From the NCBI RefSeq assembly GCF_026151205.1, contig NC_087072.1, positions 1,259,375 through 1,321,374 of the forward strand: DNA of 62,000 nucleotides, read 5' to 3'. This document shows, piece by piece, positions 50,610-62,000 of the stretch. The translations under genes were made by a program, and so were the position numbers. Origin of the DNA: Bolinopsis microptera. Its lineage: Eukaryota > Ctenophora > Tentaculata > Lobata > Bolinopsidae. Within the stretch, counting starts at the first letter, position 1. Each line of letters opens with the position of its first letter. The notes beneath the pieces are model-generated. The model saw only the letters and a list, made by a program, of their open reading frames with translations, had not been told where the DNA came from and did not search any database.

Positions 50610-53600
50610 TCACGTTTGGGAGGGCTCACTCCCAATCTTATCATCGTTCTCACTAGATATGTACACTATATTTCTATAGGGGGTGAGAAGGACCACATTG
50701 TTATGATAAGGAGTGGTTATTGAAATGTTGTTGTAGTCGGTGAAGTTGCGGAGTCTGAAGAGAGTGCAGCAGTACACAATCACAGATAGCTCTAACATCT
50801 CCTTTAGTAACACTCTCGTCCATTCGTTATACCTGCGAGGGGATTGGTATAGAAGCTTCTCATTCAGATTGGTGTTGGGAAGCCAATTAATGTTGGGATG
50901 ATTTAGCCATTCCTTTGTGTCAACGTAAATAAATTGAAATATATTTCTTCCTATATGGACATTGGACATCAAGTGGTGTGCTTTTGAAAGCTTAACATTT
51001 TCAAAAATTGATAGAGATCGAAAATAACATAACTTACACTAAAAGAAAGGATGCGACGGACTCAACTACGATGAGCACACACGGCAGTCCTATGATCAAC
51101 CCTTGAAGATAATTGAACATTCTTAACTTTTTATTCAATCGCTTCTTTAATGTTATCTGAAAATATATGATGACGGAACTGAGTTACCCTCCGTCCGTCA
51201 ATCTAAGAAAAGTAAATTAAACAAAAGTAAAGTATTAAGAAAAGTTACCTCTGACTTGTAGGTTAGTCTGTGATTATCAATAAACTGATTGCTTGCGATT
51301 ATGTTCCGTTTTACTGTGTTTATTGATATTGTGGTACATTTAAAGGCGATGTATATCATCATGCTTGCAAACACAATTGCAAAACCCTGAAACAACTTAA
51401 ATGAGTTCGATATAGATTGACAGTCCTCGTGAATCAATATGAACACTTTAAATAAATAAAAAAGCACTGCACAGATTTGAAATATGTGTCTATGAAACTG
51501 ACCCTTCGGTAAATAGAAATAGACTCACTTGAAAGTACTTATGAACATATTTGTAACATATGACCATGAAGAAGAATGACGTAGAAAGGACGAGGTAGTA
51601 CTTGAGAAGCCGCGGATTCTCCCAAATTATACACCAACCTTCTCCCGCAAGCATAAGAACTATGAATATCATAGTTTCAAAAACACTCGTACACAGAATA
51701 AAAGGCAGCGATATCTGCAGAGACCATCTACCTGCAACAATAAAGAGTGAGTAACTTATATAAAGATAAATACCATTTACTAGCGGGAATTACGGGTATA
51801 AGACTTAGTAGACATAGTAGCGGCAAAATCGGATAACTCGCGGAAGCTAATAATAGCTATCGGAAGGCTGACGGTATTTCTCTTAAACTTCTTCAGGGTG
51901 AGCACCTTCAATCTGTGCCATACTGCATTCTATAAAGCACAGCTATTCTCGCCAAAAGCAGTGGATAGTGTAGTTACCGCATAGCAGTGTACCGAATTGA
52001 AAATGTGTGAAATAGGTTACAAATGTTGAATCGTCCTATATAGAGTTCGCCAGTTACCCTTAAGCTTTCGTGGGACTAAAATCAGCTAATATGACGTGTG
52101 AACGTGCCCTGACGGGAATGGAACTGCCATAATCATACACAGGATACATGCATGCAATTATTTAGCAATTAAACGCGCGCGTGTACGTGCTTGCGCACTT
52201 TAGAATATCGTTCGCGCGGATTTATGCAAAATAATTTGATCGCGCGTTCCAGCTTTCAATGTGTGTAGACCTGCTCAGCCTCCCAGATCAAAACAAGATG
52301 CCCGAAATAGGAAAACACAGATACATGTATAATACCTCACGAGAGATATTGACAGGACGCACTTACTCGGATATTTAAACGCATACCTTTGCCATCCAGT
52401 TCTTTCCAGAAGATATAAGCCAATATCAAGTTAACGAGTTTTATGATGAGTAGAGCTGACAGTAGCTTGTGCAGATTGTTTGAGTGCTGAAATTTAAACA
52501 CTTGTTACGAGAGGTATCATGTTACCTGTTCTAATCTAACAGTCGCTAAAACTTGGGACGCGTGACAAAGTATGCAGCGACCAAATTAAGCATTTCACGC
52601 TCGCCAGAAAGCTACATTGTACGTAATATACAGGACGCTCTCTCGGTCTCTCGCCTGTCTTTTCATCTTACGATTAACCGACGTAACTTACATACCAACG
52701 CACAAGAAAACTATGTGGTCTTGAATTACATCAAGTCTTGTGTCATGCCTCTCACAGATATCACTTATATGATACGTGGTAATATTGAAGTACCGTGTTC
52801 ACAGGCCTAGTGAGGCCTCGTGCTGCCTTACCGTTCCCCCTAACAACAACACTTAACAACACTTACCGTTCCCCTTAACAACACTTAACAACACTTACCG
52901 TTCCCCTTAACAACACTTAACAACAACATTTAACAACACTTAACAACAACACTTAACAACACTTAACAACACTTAACAACAACACTTAACAACAACACTT
53001 AACAACAACACTTAACAACAACACTTAACAACAACACTTAACAACACTTACACTAACATACTCCTTGGAATGGTGGTATACCGTTCCCCCTAACAACAAC
53101 ACTTAACAACACTTACCGTTCCCCTTAACAACACTTAACAACACTTACCGTTCCCCTTAACAACACTTAACAACAACACTTAACAACACTTAACAACAAC
53201 ACTTAACAGTTACACTTAACAACACTTAACAACACTTAACAACACTTAACAACAACACTTAACAACACTTAACAACAACACTTAACAATAACACTTAACA
53301 ACAACACTTAACAACAACACTTAACAACACTTACACTAACATACTCCTTGGAATGGTGGTATTTTCCTAAATCCGTCTCACTATAAACAAAGGTAGGCAA
53401 TTTGATTGGCGTTTATACACATTGATTTACCAGACTATTGTCTATATAATCTAACAAACATTGGTGGTATAAAATATTTACAAATCAATGATTGTCCCAT
53501 TCGTCCACAATGTACAATTTACGTTATTTTAAGACCGAATCCTATGTGATAGGGACGTGTGAGATTTACCATTCAATAACAACTGGAACTAACCCTTCTA

Positions 53601-54825
53601 AAGCAGAGTGAGTTAACAAGCCAGAGAAAAGACAGGACCATCCAAACCACTAAAGTAACTATGTAGTTAGTGGGGATGGGTATTTGGTCGGTACTGAGAT
53701 GGCTCCCACCACGGTTTAAGAGGGTAGCTTGTACCTGTGGTAGAAATGTAAATATTACCATGGTAACCGCAAAATGTTTCAAGTATCCGAGTCAGGTATA
53801 AACAAGCTTCTAGAACAAGAAAAGAATAAACAGTGTTACGCCCCCCCCCCCACTGTTACCAACCGAGCAAATCTTAACAGACGGGGTCCTTTCGTATTCC
53901 TGTTCTTTGAGGATCAACGTGGAAAACTCATCGTTTGCAACTACATCATAGAAACTGATAGTTTTTGAAGATCGTGACCATCCAATCACCTTGGGGCAGT
54001 TTGTGGAGTAGTGCACTGCTTCCAGCTGCAAGTAATTTAGTTAAATATGCGAGTAATTTAGTTAAATATGCGAATAATTTAGTTAAATATGCGAATAATT
54101 TAGTTAATATAAAACACGTATAGTAATGGGCTGGTAAATGGTGACAGGTTCAAATCAGTCTAGTGTTAGAAATTATGGTCAAGACTAAATTTTATTGGTT
54201 TTAAATTATATACTTTATCACGGCCAATAAAAAAAACAGGGTAAAAAAAGAGACATATTGTTGAGGTTCAACATAATATAATATATAAAAGCAGTTACAT
54301 TTCACGCTGCTGCTAACTGACTAAAAAACAAACAAACCTACAAAAATGTATGCGTACTGTACCGAACTTACTTCATGTACACTAGTAGGGCACCTGTAGA
54401 GTACCAAACTTTTGCCTTCAGTACTAGAATTCCTTAAATCTTCTTCCTGCAAAAAATAAGTTAAATTTATACATCTGTTATTCCTTAACAAACATTTCTT
54501 ATTTCATAAAAAATTCAGACATTTTCGGTCATTGTAAAAATCTAAATTGTCTGCTGTAATCGTGTAAAAACTCTTCGCTCCAGGAAGTTCACTGTTTACC
54601 AGGGATAAAACACGTTCAATCACCACAAAGTAAACAAAAGAAGAAACCCCAACTTACACAAGTGACCGTTACATTGATAGTTGCTTGAGCTTGAAAACCA
54701 AAGGCTCGTTTGTTGATTTTATACTCGACTATCTGCTTGTCAGGCTTGAGCTTTACATTACGTTGGTTGATGACGAGGCAGTGAATTTGACCGAGGATGA
54801 CAGTAAAAAGAGCAAGAAGAGTCAT
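50610..54825 (-). CDS. Seven-transmembrane protein with signal peptide (GOST/GPR180-like)
   Basis: Exons: 54825-54658, 54446-54372, 54025-53860, 53727-53594, 52486-52387, 51731-51529, 51386-51249, 51156-51038 and a last exon from about 50991 to the TGA at 50610. It starts MTLLALFTVILGQIHC, a signal peptide, followed by a 150-residue lumenal beta-rich region, then TM1 (YIVTLVVWMVLSFLWLVNSL), a FRRHSNNLHKLL loop, TM2 to TM7, with the L.AGEGWCIIW motif between TM3 and TM4. The signal peptide, globular N-domain and LHKLL..GW layout is that of GOLD-domain seven-TM proteins (GPR180, GPR107, TMEM87 and relatives), which act in the secretory pathway. Two junctions are unsure: exon 3 to 4 (53860/53727, or CAG at 53735 with a different donor) and the entry into the last exon. 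Confidence 0.6.
52828..53362. repeat. AACAACACTT array in two higher-order blocks
   Basis: Two blocks of about 265 bp, each beginning TACCGTTCCCCCTAACAAC and ending CTTACACTAACATACTCCTT GGAATGGTGGTA. On the minus strand the blocks contain GGAACGGTAAGTGTTG and TTAGTGTAAGTGTTG, which resemble 5' splice sites. Intron 4 of the 7TM gene. Confidence 0.85.
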
Positions 54826-56073
54826 GTCACCATCTGTACAACCATATTCTTTTGCAAAAAGTTAATGTTATGATTTTGTTACGGAATGCTTCACACATCT
54901 CCAGAGGTTTTAATAAATCATCATTATTATCAATGCAAATATAACTATTTAATAACTATTATTATCAAATAACCATAACAACCCATACAAAGAGCCAAAG
55001 TGGCATCTCAGGGGCGTAGCTATGAAAATATCGCTAAATTAGGAGCTCTGTTCTTAGTGACGTGACCACATTCTCTCTTACTAAGGGGTCGTTCACATAT
55101 TACGTAATCAGCCGAGCGAGGGGGGGGGGGTTTTCAAATGCTTACGGTTGATTACGGGGGGGGGGGGGGGGGGTGGGGGGTTTGGTCATTGATTACGTAA
55201 TCAACATTTTAATTTTTTACCGATTTTCGAAATGACAATTGGACAATTTTCGTTAATTATGTAATCAAAATTTTCGTTTTTAAACCAATTTTCGTTTAGT
55301 AAGTGCTTTGCGATTATTTCATTGTCTAATCTTGATTACGTAATATAGGAGGGGGGTTGGGTCTTGATTACGGGGGGGGGGGGGGGGGGGGGGGGTTGGG
55401 TCAAACCTTGATTACGTAATATAGGGGGGGGGGGGGGGTTCGGTCTTGATTATGGTTGACTACGGAGGGCCGGAGGGGGGGGGGGGGTAAAAATTGCCAA
55501 AATATTGATTACGTAATATGTGAACGACCCCTACTTACTACTACTACTCTCCATAGACCTGACAACGCTTGAGGGCTAAAGACACATGTCAACTTTAAAT
55601 ACTTTAGGTAGATTAACGCGATCATCAATCACAAAGTATATTAAATTTAGAATATTACGGCCATCTTTATTTTAGAACTTTAGTTCACATATTCAAGTAG
55701 GGATGGAAAGCACACAAACATTCTGTATCTAGTACAAAAAAGATATTTCTGAACTTTCGCAATTCCTTTTGGCTGGCGATCATTATCCGAATTACAGGGA
55801 AGATTATAGTCCGAGGAAAACTATTTTCATTGTTAGATGTTTGAAATTTCATAAATTTACATATTATTATGATATTACACTCTTCAGAATAATCAAGATC
55901 CGGGTAGAAAACGCATAACTTAATAATGAATATAAACAGAATAGCAATTTCAATAAAATTAATACCAACAGTATCTTCCGAAACATCGCAACACGGCAGC
56001 TAAAATAAAATTCTTAAATATTTACCCCAATTAAAAATGAATACAAAGTTTAAACATTCCTTTAATCGTAGTT
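54826..56073. other. Intergenic between the 7TM gene and the serpin
   Basis: It holds the inverted-repeat element at 55084-55532 and otherwise AT-rich sequence without coding signal. Confidence 0.6.
55084..55532. mobile_element. MITE with perfect 27-bp terminal inverted repeats
   Basis: The left end AGGGGTCGTTCACATATTAC (through GTAATCA at 55110) is exactly complementary to 55506-55532. The 449-bp body has G-runs and repeated TTGATTACGTAATATAGG blocks, and no coding sequence. Target-site duplication is unclear. Confidence 0.88.
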
Positions 56074-57067
56074 TCACAGTTCCGATCTATCCATAACGGG
56101 ACCACTAAAGGTACTCTGAGTTCCCACAAACAATATAACCCCACTAGCCCTATCACGAAGTGTATATAAAAACGGTACATTCAAGTGAAGTTTAATAGGC
56201 TCTGGACCGATAGGGGCGGAGCGGGTCAAGCGCATGACGCTGGCAGTGGCGCTGGCAGCTTCACATCCATCTTCATCAACTGATATAAAGGTGTTGTGGA
56301 GTACTTCACTTAGTGTTAATTCTCTTTTACCTGGGGGAAACAACTTTACTTAGTGTTAATTCTCTTTTACCTGGGGGAAACAACTTTTATATTTTTGTAA
56401 AATTAATTTGTTGTTGAAACTACAAATTTTTGTTTAATAAATAGTTTTATGTTTGCGGACCCGTAGTAAATTACGAAAATTTCAGGCACGATAGAACATT
56501 AGGACAGTAGTTAAACGTAATTATATGCAAATAAGTATTACGTATAATACAATATTATATATAATATACATAGATATATCGAGAACAACCTCACAGTCAG
56601 GCGAAGTAAAAACATAACGTCAAGAGGTCACATTTAAACAGTTAAATTAAATATAATTATAATAAACAATCTTTACCCGTTGAGGTCATCTTTGAGAAGT
56701 CAGCGAGTCTATCATCAAACAGATGACTTAGCCCCAGGGTTACAAGCTGTTCTTTTAGAGAATATTTACTCTTTACAAGGAACTTTGGTAAGTTTAGCTC
56801 CACCAGTTCATAAGACATCTCCTGGTAAGAACTTTCCAATTCTTCCTGAGAAAGACAATATTATATTATTATATTATTATATTATTATTTTGTTATTTGA
56901 ACTACATTCATACTAGCTACTAGTATAAATGTACGTAGGACAAATGAAGTAAATATTGCATTGATAAACGGACGTTTTGGCAATTTGTAACCTTGTATTT
57001 TATATACTGAACCCACGCTCACACATAGATAGGGGGTGGCACGTCCGCCAATGTCCGGACATGTCAC

Positions 57068-57106
<39 letters not shown>

Positions 57107-60100
57107 CCCCCCTCCATATACAACAACTATCCCAAATCTCACGTGGTTAAGGAGACTAGTTAAGAGAGCCTTCAGACCATGTTTCGGTTTGTACAGAACC
57201 ATTTCCACTTCACTGTCTAGAAATTGTAGCGCAGCACTTTGAAATTCTTCAGTTTCTGAAATATTGTATAACTATTGTGAGAACGGACAACCCCCTCACT
57301 ACTTCACTGTTACTTTAGTAGGTTCGGATCAATTAGTTTGGTGTTCTGAGATAGACTATTTATGAAACTGCCATATGATGGTTGCACACTCCACGAACAA
57401 AGCCTGCCGAAAACTAAAATTTGCTATACTCAATTTACAAATCACGTGACTAATACAGTAATACTATAACCCAAACATCAATCTCTTAAACCAAAACAAA
57501 ACTAAGGACACCAAAATATATCTTATTAACAAAAGTTCGCAGATGCCATAGACAAAACATTACTGTTAAACTATGCTCAATCCTAACTATCCGATAACCA
57601 AAGAAACTCCACTACCACTACCGCCCTTATCTAACGCCAAACTGAACTTATCTAAAACTACTGCTTACACTATTATACCGTACTACCTCACACAAAAGTA
57701 AACAAACAAAAGACTTAAATTACAACTTATAAATTTCTCTAAATGTTATCTTACTATATATAGTAAGATAACATTTAGAGATATATAGTAAGATAACAAT
57801 TCTCGCTTTATATATATATTTATATATATCTCGCTTTATAAAGCGAGACGATATAACCGAGGGGTTCTGTTCAAGCCCTTCACACTTTGTTTCTGTCTAG
57901 TTCTAATGTACCGTCACAATAGTGAATTTAATATTATATATTATATATGTATAATATATATATATATTATCCGAACCATTTTACTGACACCACGGCATCA
58001 ACTTTAACACGACTTTCCGCAAAAACCGTAAAAGATATACTTTTGAAACGTTTTTTGGCTGGGTCGAATGCTTTTATGGCCTTTTGGTCAGTATAAAGAA
58101 ATAAAAAATTGGCCAAGGAATAAATAAGTTAGGTCCCAAAAAATGGATCCCAAGGTGTCAAAATCAGAAATTAAATAAATAAAATTGGCTAATTTCTTAA
58201 CGTCTCCTGACTTCTTGACACCACTTTAGACTTTTAGAGAATCACGGGTTCCTGCTAGTTGGAAAATATTGTATAACTATTCTATACTACCTCACCCAAA
58301 AATAAACAAACAAAAGACTTAAATTACAATTATAATCTCTAAATGTAATTGGAGGAACGCATTGGCTGGATGAAAAGATCCTCATAAATGGGATAAATAT
58401 AATGAACTGCAGTACCCCTCTGCTGAATGAGAGAAAGCATAAGTCTGTTTTGTGTCTGATTAGTAAAATGGGATTGAATTATTTCCAATCGTGCCTTTCT
58501 TTATTATAGTGACACAAAACTGGCTAAAAAAGTGCTAAAAGGCGTACCAAGCACATAATATTATATACACATATTAATATATCAATATAATATGAATAGG
58601 AATTCTCAGGATTTCTCCCAGTCTCGAATTTTTGTGTTCAGCCCAACACACAATGCGTACATTAATATATTACAATGATATGATGTAGATTGTAGTGAGG
58701 ATGTACGAGAGAGCACTTGTACAATACTGCATCATGTTGCTCGGCTCGACGCACATGTTTTAAAACAAAATATCAAGTATGCAAGTGCGAGAAGCACAGA
58801 AAAATTGCCGCTAAGTGGTCGCTTATTACCTGTTATTTGTGTTGATTGCGTTACTCAACAATTTCTTAACTCCCACACAGTGTTTTTCATTCTTCTTGCA
58901 TTTTTAGCATTGGTAGTCAAGTCAGTTTTTTCTTGTGAATGGTAATTTGTCGTAAACTTGATGAAATGTTCGGTATTTACACTAAGATTTTAGATTAACT
59001 CGATTACCTTTTTAAAATGTTTAAAAGGTGACAACAAACAAATTATGAATCCGGATATATACTGCTTGATATTTTCGCTTTCTTTAGATATTTTAAATCT
59101 GAATATGTTACCATTTTTAAAAAGAAATGTGGAATTATGTAATTATAACCTAATTCTACAGTTGTGTAGCACGATGGAGTCAGAGTATCAGGTGAAATAT
59201 CCGATGTGGATAGCAGGAAAGGGCGAGTACGTAGCCACCAAAGAGAAATCTAAGTTGCTAGCATACGCCAGCAAATGCCACACTCCTATATTTGGAGAGC
59301 CGGCTCCAAAAGAAGCCGCAGTAAAAAAGGAACCTAAACTACCAGCAAGTGATTATGTGGCTAACCACGAGAAAAAGAAGTTGCTAGCCTACGCCAGCAA
59401 ATGTCACACTCCCATCTTCGGAGAGCCGGCAATTAAAGCAGATCCAGTAAAGGAGGAGGCTGCACCACTAGAGAGGGTCGCTACTAACCCCATACTCAGG
59501 GGTGTACCGGAGGTAAAGAGCCAACATAAGAAGAAGAAAACCACCTGGACACCGTCAGCTAGCAAGGTAAAGATGCGAGCCAGGTCTGCTTCACCGCAGA
59601 AACACACCAGGAAACCTATCTATCATAGAGAGATTAGGTGCGTTAGGGGTGTTAAAAGAAAAACTGGAGTGAGTCTATCAATGGGCTCGTCAGCTTATCT
59701 AAAACTATTGTGCAATGTTGACAATGTGAGACCGGTAAATAGAGGAATCTCAAACTTCGGGAAGTAGGAATTGAGATAATTGTATAACGATCTTATAGTC
59801 ATAATTATCTTACAAGCATCTTAACTGGTGAGCTATTATTGAGCCAGGAGCCGTTGTGTCAATGTAAGATATAAGTTATAACTTATAACTTTATAACTTA
59901 ATCAAGTTATTTAACAAATTATAATAATGAATCACACTTGATAGTTTATAGTGATGAATTTTAAGGCCGGCGTAATTTTATGCTCTATCTTTTTATGTGG
60001 ACTATCATTAACATTTTTTTGGCGAAGATTATTTTTATAATTTCAGTATAATATTTTATAGAAAAAGGAGTTTGGTATTGTTTTTATTCTGACTAAAATC

Positions 60101-61174
60101 ACTTTTTTCAGAGTTGCGCGGAAAAATGTGATTGATATCAATGTTAAGAGAAACGAATATTCAACAATTAGTTAGTTTTTAAGAGTTTCAATTCTGATAA
60201 TTAGTCGCTAGCCCGGTAATATAGCGTCGAGATAAAAATGAAGTTCGGACGAAGTAAGATAATTATCATTCGATTAACTCTAATCAATTTAAATTAGTGT
60301 CATAAAGAATTCAGGCACACTCTTGAAGGTCACGTACACACGTACACACGTACACACGTACACACTTGGTACAGGGCTGACTAAAGTCTAAACTACAAGA
60401 ATTATAAAATATAAGATGGTAAACTGATCAACAGTGCATAACAGTTACTGAGCTGCAGCTGCTTGGAACTTAATAATATGTATTAATACAGTAACTACTG
60501 TAAACCCAGAATTTACGGTACACTAGTTCAGTAAATCTCACTTTTGATTGTCAAAGTTAGAGCACTCTCTAGTATCTAGAACATAACAAGATAAACCAGC
60601 CGTGGTTACTGTAAACAAATATCTGGCTTTTCAAAATATACCACAATTAATTAAGGTACCTAAATATCGGAGATGTGTCTCGAGCTGCATGGTAGGCACT
60701 GTCACGTGACGGAGGCCCCCTGTCACGTGACTGAGGCCCCCTGTCACGTGACCCCCTAGGTAGAACTCTCGGTCTGTTGTCCTGTGCTTGGGAAACTTGT
60801 ACTTCCAAACAGCTTTAAAGTAAAGAGTATTCACTAGAACCATCCTTGTTTCTTCTGTTATCACATCTGAAATTATTGTAGTTCATACTATTAATTAATG
60901 CGTTTTTTAGGATTCATAATATGTTTTCACTTTGTATTAGACATACTTTATATTACTAATACTATCATACTCAGATATTTATACTATTATATATACTATA
61001 TCTCTAGTATTGCTGGTAAAAGATCAACGTTACACGAGCTACATTGTACTATATCAGCAGCTCATTACATATTATATTATCAAGCTTACACTACAATAAT
61101 TAAACTTACAATACTTAAATTACAACTGTTCAAAGCAGAATATTACCTTTTGAAAGAAGGTTAGATATTTTACC
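56074..61174 (-). CDS. Serpin, C-terminal five exons (5' part incomplete)
   Basis: Exons: about 61255-61174 (start uncertain), 60866-60660, 57255-57128, 56845-56677 and 56330-56074, phases 1,1,0,1. Serpin landmarks in order: FLSQVEKETNG (helix F region), TRMVLVNTLYFKAVWKYKF (breach and shutter), LNLPKFLVKSKYSLKEQL with LGLSHLFDDRLADFS, then HNTFISVDEDGCEAASATAS (s5A and RCL hinge) and NVPFLYTLRDRASGVILFVG. The hinge has small residues and Thr at P8, so an inhibitory serpin is likely. Strict counting puts P1 at Thr (MRLT|RS), with Arg next to it; a one-residue shift would give an Arg-Ser bond for trypsin-like proteases. The N-terminal third is not visible and may lie right of the window. A plus-strand gene sits in intron 2. 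Confidence 0.88.
56306..56388 (-). repeat. Duplicated 3' splice site of the last serpin exon
   Basis: A 40-bp direct repeat contains TTGTTTCCCCCAG|GTAAAAGA, the acceptor and first bases of the last exon, twice (acceptors before 56370 and 56330). Only the downstream acceptor gives an open frame; the upstream one meets a stop in the repeated part. Confidence 0.9.
57061..57104. repeat. Homopolymer C run
   Basis: About 36 C residues in a row, 25 bp after the third listed serpin exon's donor. Confidence 0.95.
57736..57781. repeat. Perfect 46-bp palindrome
   Basis: TCTCTAAATGTTATCTTACT followed by ATATAT and the exact complement, no loop. TATATAGTAAGAT also ends the dispersed element at 19046-19358, so this is probably a tail-to-tail junction of two elements. 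Confidence 0.9.
57785..58258. mobile_element. Non-autonomous DNA element, copy 2 (inverted)
   Basis: Reverse-orientation relative of 19046-19358, ending in ACGGGTTCCTGCTAGTT. It is longer, through a TATA-rich insertion near 57800-57970. Confidence 0.7.
59174..59767 (+). CDS. Basic intronless protein with two 26-residue repeats (nested in serpin intron)
   Basis: 197 residues. I start at the ATG at 59174 because the repeat-bearing, charged protein begins there; an in-frame ATG at 59045 would add 43 hydrophobic residues that look like translated 5' UTR. Residues about 17-45 and 60-88 repeat YVA..EK.KLLAYASKCH followed by TPIFGEPA. The C-terminal half is strongly basic (KKKKTTW, RARSASPQKH). There is no signal peptide or membrane segment. 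A short positively charged repeat protein of this style could be a microtubule or ciliary binder, but I cannot identify a family. Lack of introns, within a gene-dense intron on the other strand, fits a retrocopy or lineage-specific gene. Confidence 0.7.
   Translation: MESEYQVKYPMWIAGKGEYVATKEKSKLLAYASKCHTPIFGEPAPKEAAVKKEPKLPASDYVANHEKKKLLAYASKCHTPIFGEPAIKADPVKEEAAPLERVATNPILRGVPEVKSQHKKKKTTWTPSASKVKMRARSASPQKHTRKPIYHREIRCVRGVKRKTGVSLSMGSSAYLKLLCNVDNVRPVNRGISNFGK
59768..60659. other. 3' flank of nested gene and serpin intron
   Basis: ACACGTAC repeats at 60335-60365, a TTATAACTTATAACTTTATA run at 59875-59900. No exon seen. Confidence 0.5.
60701..60752 (-). repeat. Coding 21-bp triplication in the serpin
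   Basis: Three copies of GTCACGTGACAGGGGGCCTC (coding strand) plus one variable base give GGHVTGGLSHVTGGLRHVTV between strands of the serpin, two units more than a plain serpin needs. Each copy contains a perfect GTCACGTGAC palindrome with an E-box core. Confidence 0.85.
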
Positions 61175-61261
61175 GTTCGTCTCTTTCTCCACCTGACTGA
61201 GGAACTTTGATTTTATCATTAATGGATTGTGGGGAATTAATTCAGAAAGTGAGAGGGTTGC

Positions 61262-62000
61262 TTTGAGGGGGGGGGGGGGGGGGGGGGGGTGTCCGGGACA
61301 AATGTTGAAAGGTACATAATATCTTCTATAATGTCAAATAATGTTCTTCAAATTAGCACTCAAACAGCGCTACCATGTGTTACCATGTGCTACTATGTGC
61401 TACCATGTGTTACCATGTGTTACCATGTGCTACCATGTGCTACAAGTGTTTCTGGGAGCAATACGCACAGCAGATTATACTGAACAAGGTATTTTACACG
61501 CCAAGGCTCTGTTTGCTTCTGTCAATCTAAAAATTGGCAAATTTCAGACAGAGGAAAATTCCAAGCTCGTAATTAATTTGTCGGGCTTTATTACGGCTAA
61601 ATTAATTTCCTGTTGCCTGGCAACAGTTGCTGTCTCACCCAAGAATTAATCAAAGGTCGACACTGTATTATTATGTCTCCATAATATAGCTTATTTCTTA
61701 AAACTACGGTCCAGACTATCATGGGTCACATACACAATATTATATATAGGATAAATAGTTCCGTACTGGACTACAAACCCACTACTACAGAGATCTATTA
61801 ATAGATTTATAACGGTTAGATCTGTAATGGTTCTCCCACAATGGTCGGTATAATTCGTAGAAGTCTAGAAAGTATCATAGCCTTAATAACTGGATTAGTT
61901 CCAAATACTTAGAGAAGCTGTCGAGTGTCGAGGAATAATAATAATATCTTGAGACTCTCATAGGTAGGATACTTATTACATAGATGACAGCAAGCTCATT
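61262..62000. other. Right edge: G run, CTACCATGTG repeats, no assigned exon
   Basis: 61267-61290 is a G homopolymer. 61370-61445 is a 10-bp TACCATGTGY repeat. A plus-strand open frame from 61341 reads through it and on to 61649 but lacks recognisable motifs. The rest is AT-rich. Confidence 0.5.

Larger units (their letters stand above)
57256..58940. other. Serpin intron with palindromes and inverted DNA element
   Basis: No exon seen apart from the elements listed separately. AT-rich, with TATATA runs at 57800-57970. Confidence 0.6.

Noticed and set aside
53330-53385. Small extra exon of the 7TM gene (YHHSKEYVS)
   Set aside because: It does not fit the phase between exon 4 (ends phase 0) and the next clear exon at 52486, which join directly in frame; the sequence is part of a repeated block.
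57036-57242. Proline-run open frame on the plus strand
   Set aside because: Created by the C homopolymer beside the serpin exon; the serpin on the other strand is the real gene.
61341-61649. Plus-strand open frame with LHAKALFASVNLKIGKF
   Set aside because: Its first third is the TACCATGTG repeat and the rest has no recognisable domain, start context or splice signal that I can defend.

Overview
This is an intron-rich animal genome window, AT-rich and crowded with micro- and minisatellites, MITE-like foldbacks and non-LTR retrotransposon debris. The gene content (a ZP-domain mosaic protein with TSP1, Ig and Sushi modules, a lipase maturation factor, a serpin, a 7TM protein) and phase-1 module exons mark it as metazoan. 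I suspect a marine invertebrate or early-branching animal but cannot name a species. Most genes read on the minus strand and had to be reassembled exon by exon; splice phases agree at almost every junction given.

Layout. (1) 180-16663, minus: a secreted or membrane mosaic protein. It has a signal peptide, two copies of a novel two-Cys module, two TSP1 repeats, three Ig domains (one with a coding 12-bp minisatellite), a Sushi domain, a complete ZP domain with a furin site, then another Ig domain, and runs off the left edge. LINE pieces and foldback elements sit in its introns. (2) 16.7-23.0 kb: intergenic, with LINE 3' ends, a MITE-like element, a perfect hairpin and a tRNA-derived SINE. (3) 23025-44255, minus: a complete 15-exon lipase maturation factor gene (LMF2-like, 718 aa). 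Its first two exons are duplicated at 47.6-48.0 kb. Two intronless, tandemly duplicated secreted Cys-rich protein genes lie inside its intron 7 on the plus strand. (4) 50.0-54.8 kb, minus: a seven-transmembrane protein with a signal peptide (GOST-like), plus one orphan exon. (5) 56074 to about 61.2 kb, minus: the C-terminal part of an inhibitory-type serpin, with a small plus-strand intronless gene in one intron.

The most striking pattern is that the large minisatellites in the LMF2-like gene are built from exon-intron boundaries of that same gene. One array of about 30 units repeats the last 37 nt of exon 12 plus its 5' splice site. Another of about 31 units of 65 bp repeats the end of exon 11 plus its 5' splice site. 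A 55-bp array repeats the acceptor and first bases of exon 3, and a 42-bp array repeats the acceptor region of exon 2. Smaller cases occur in the serpin and next to other splice sites. The result is a gene carrying dozens of intact splice-site copies.
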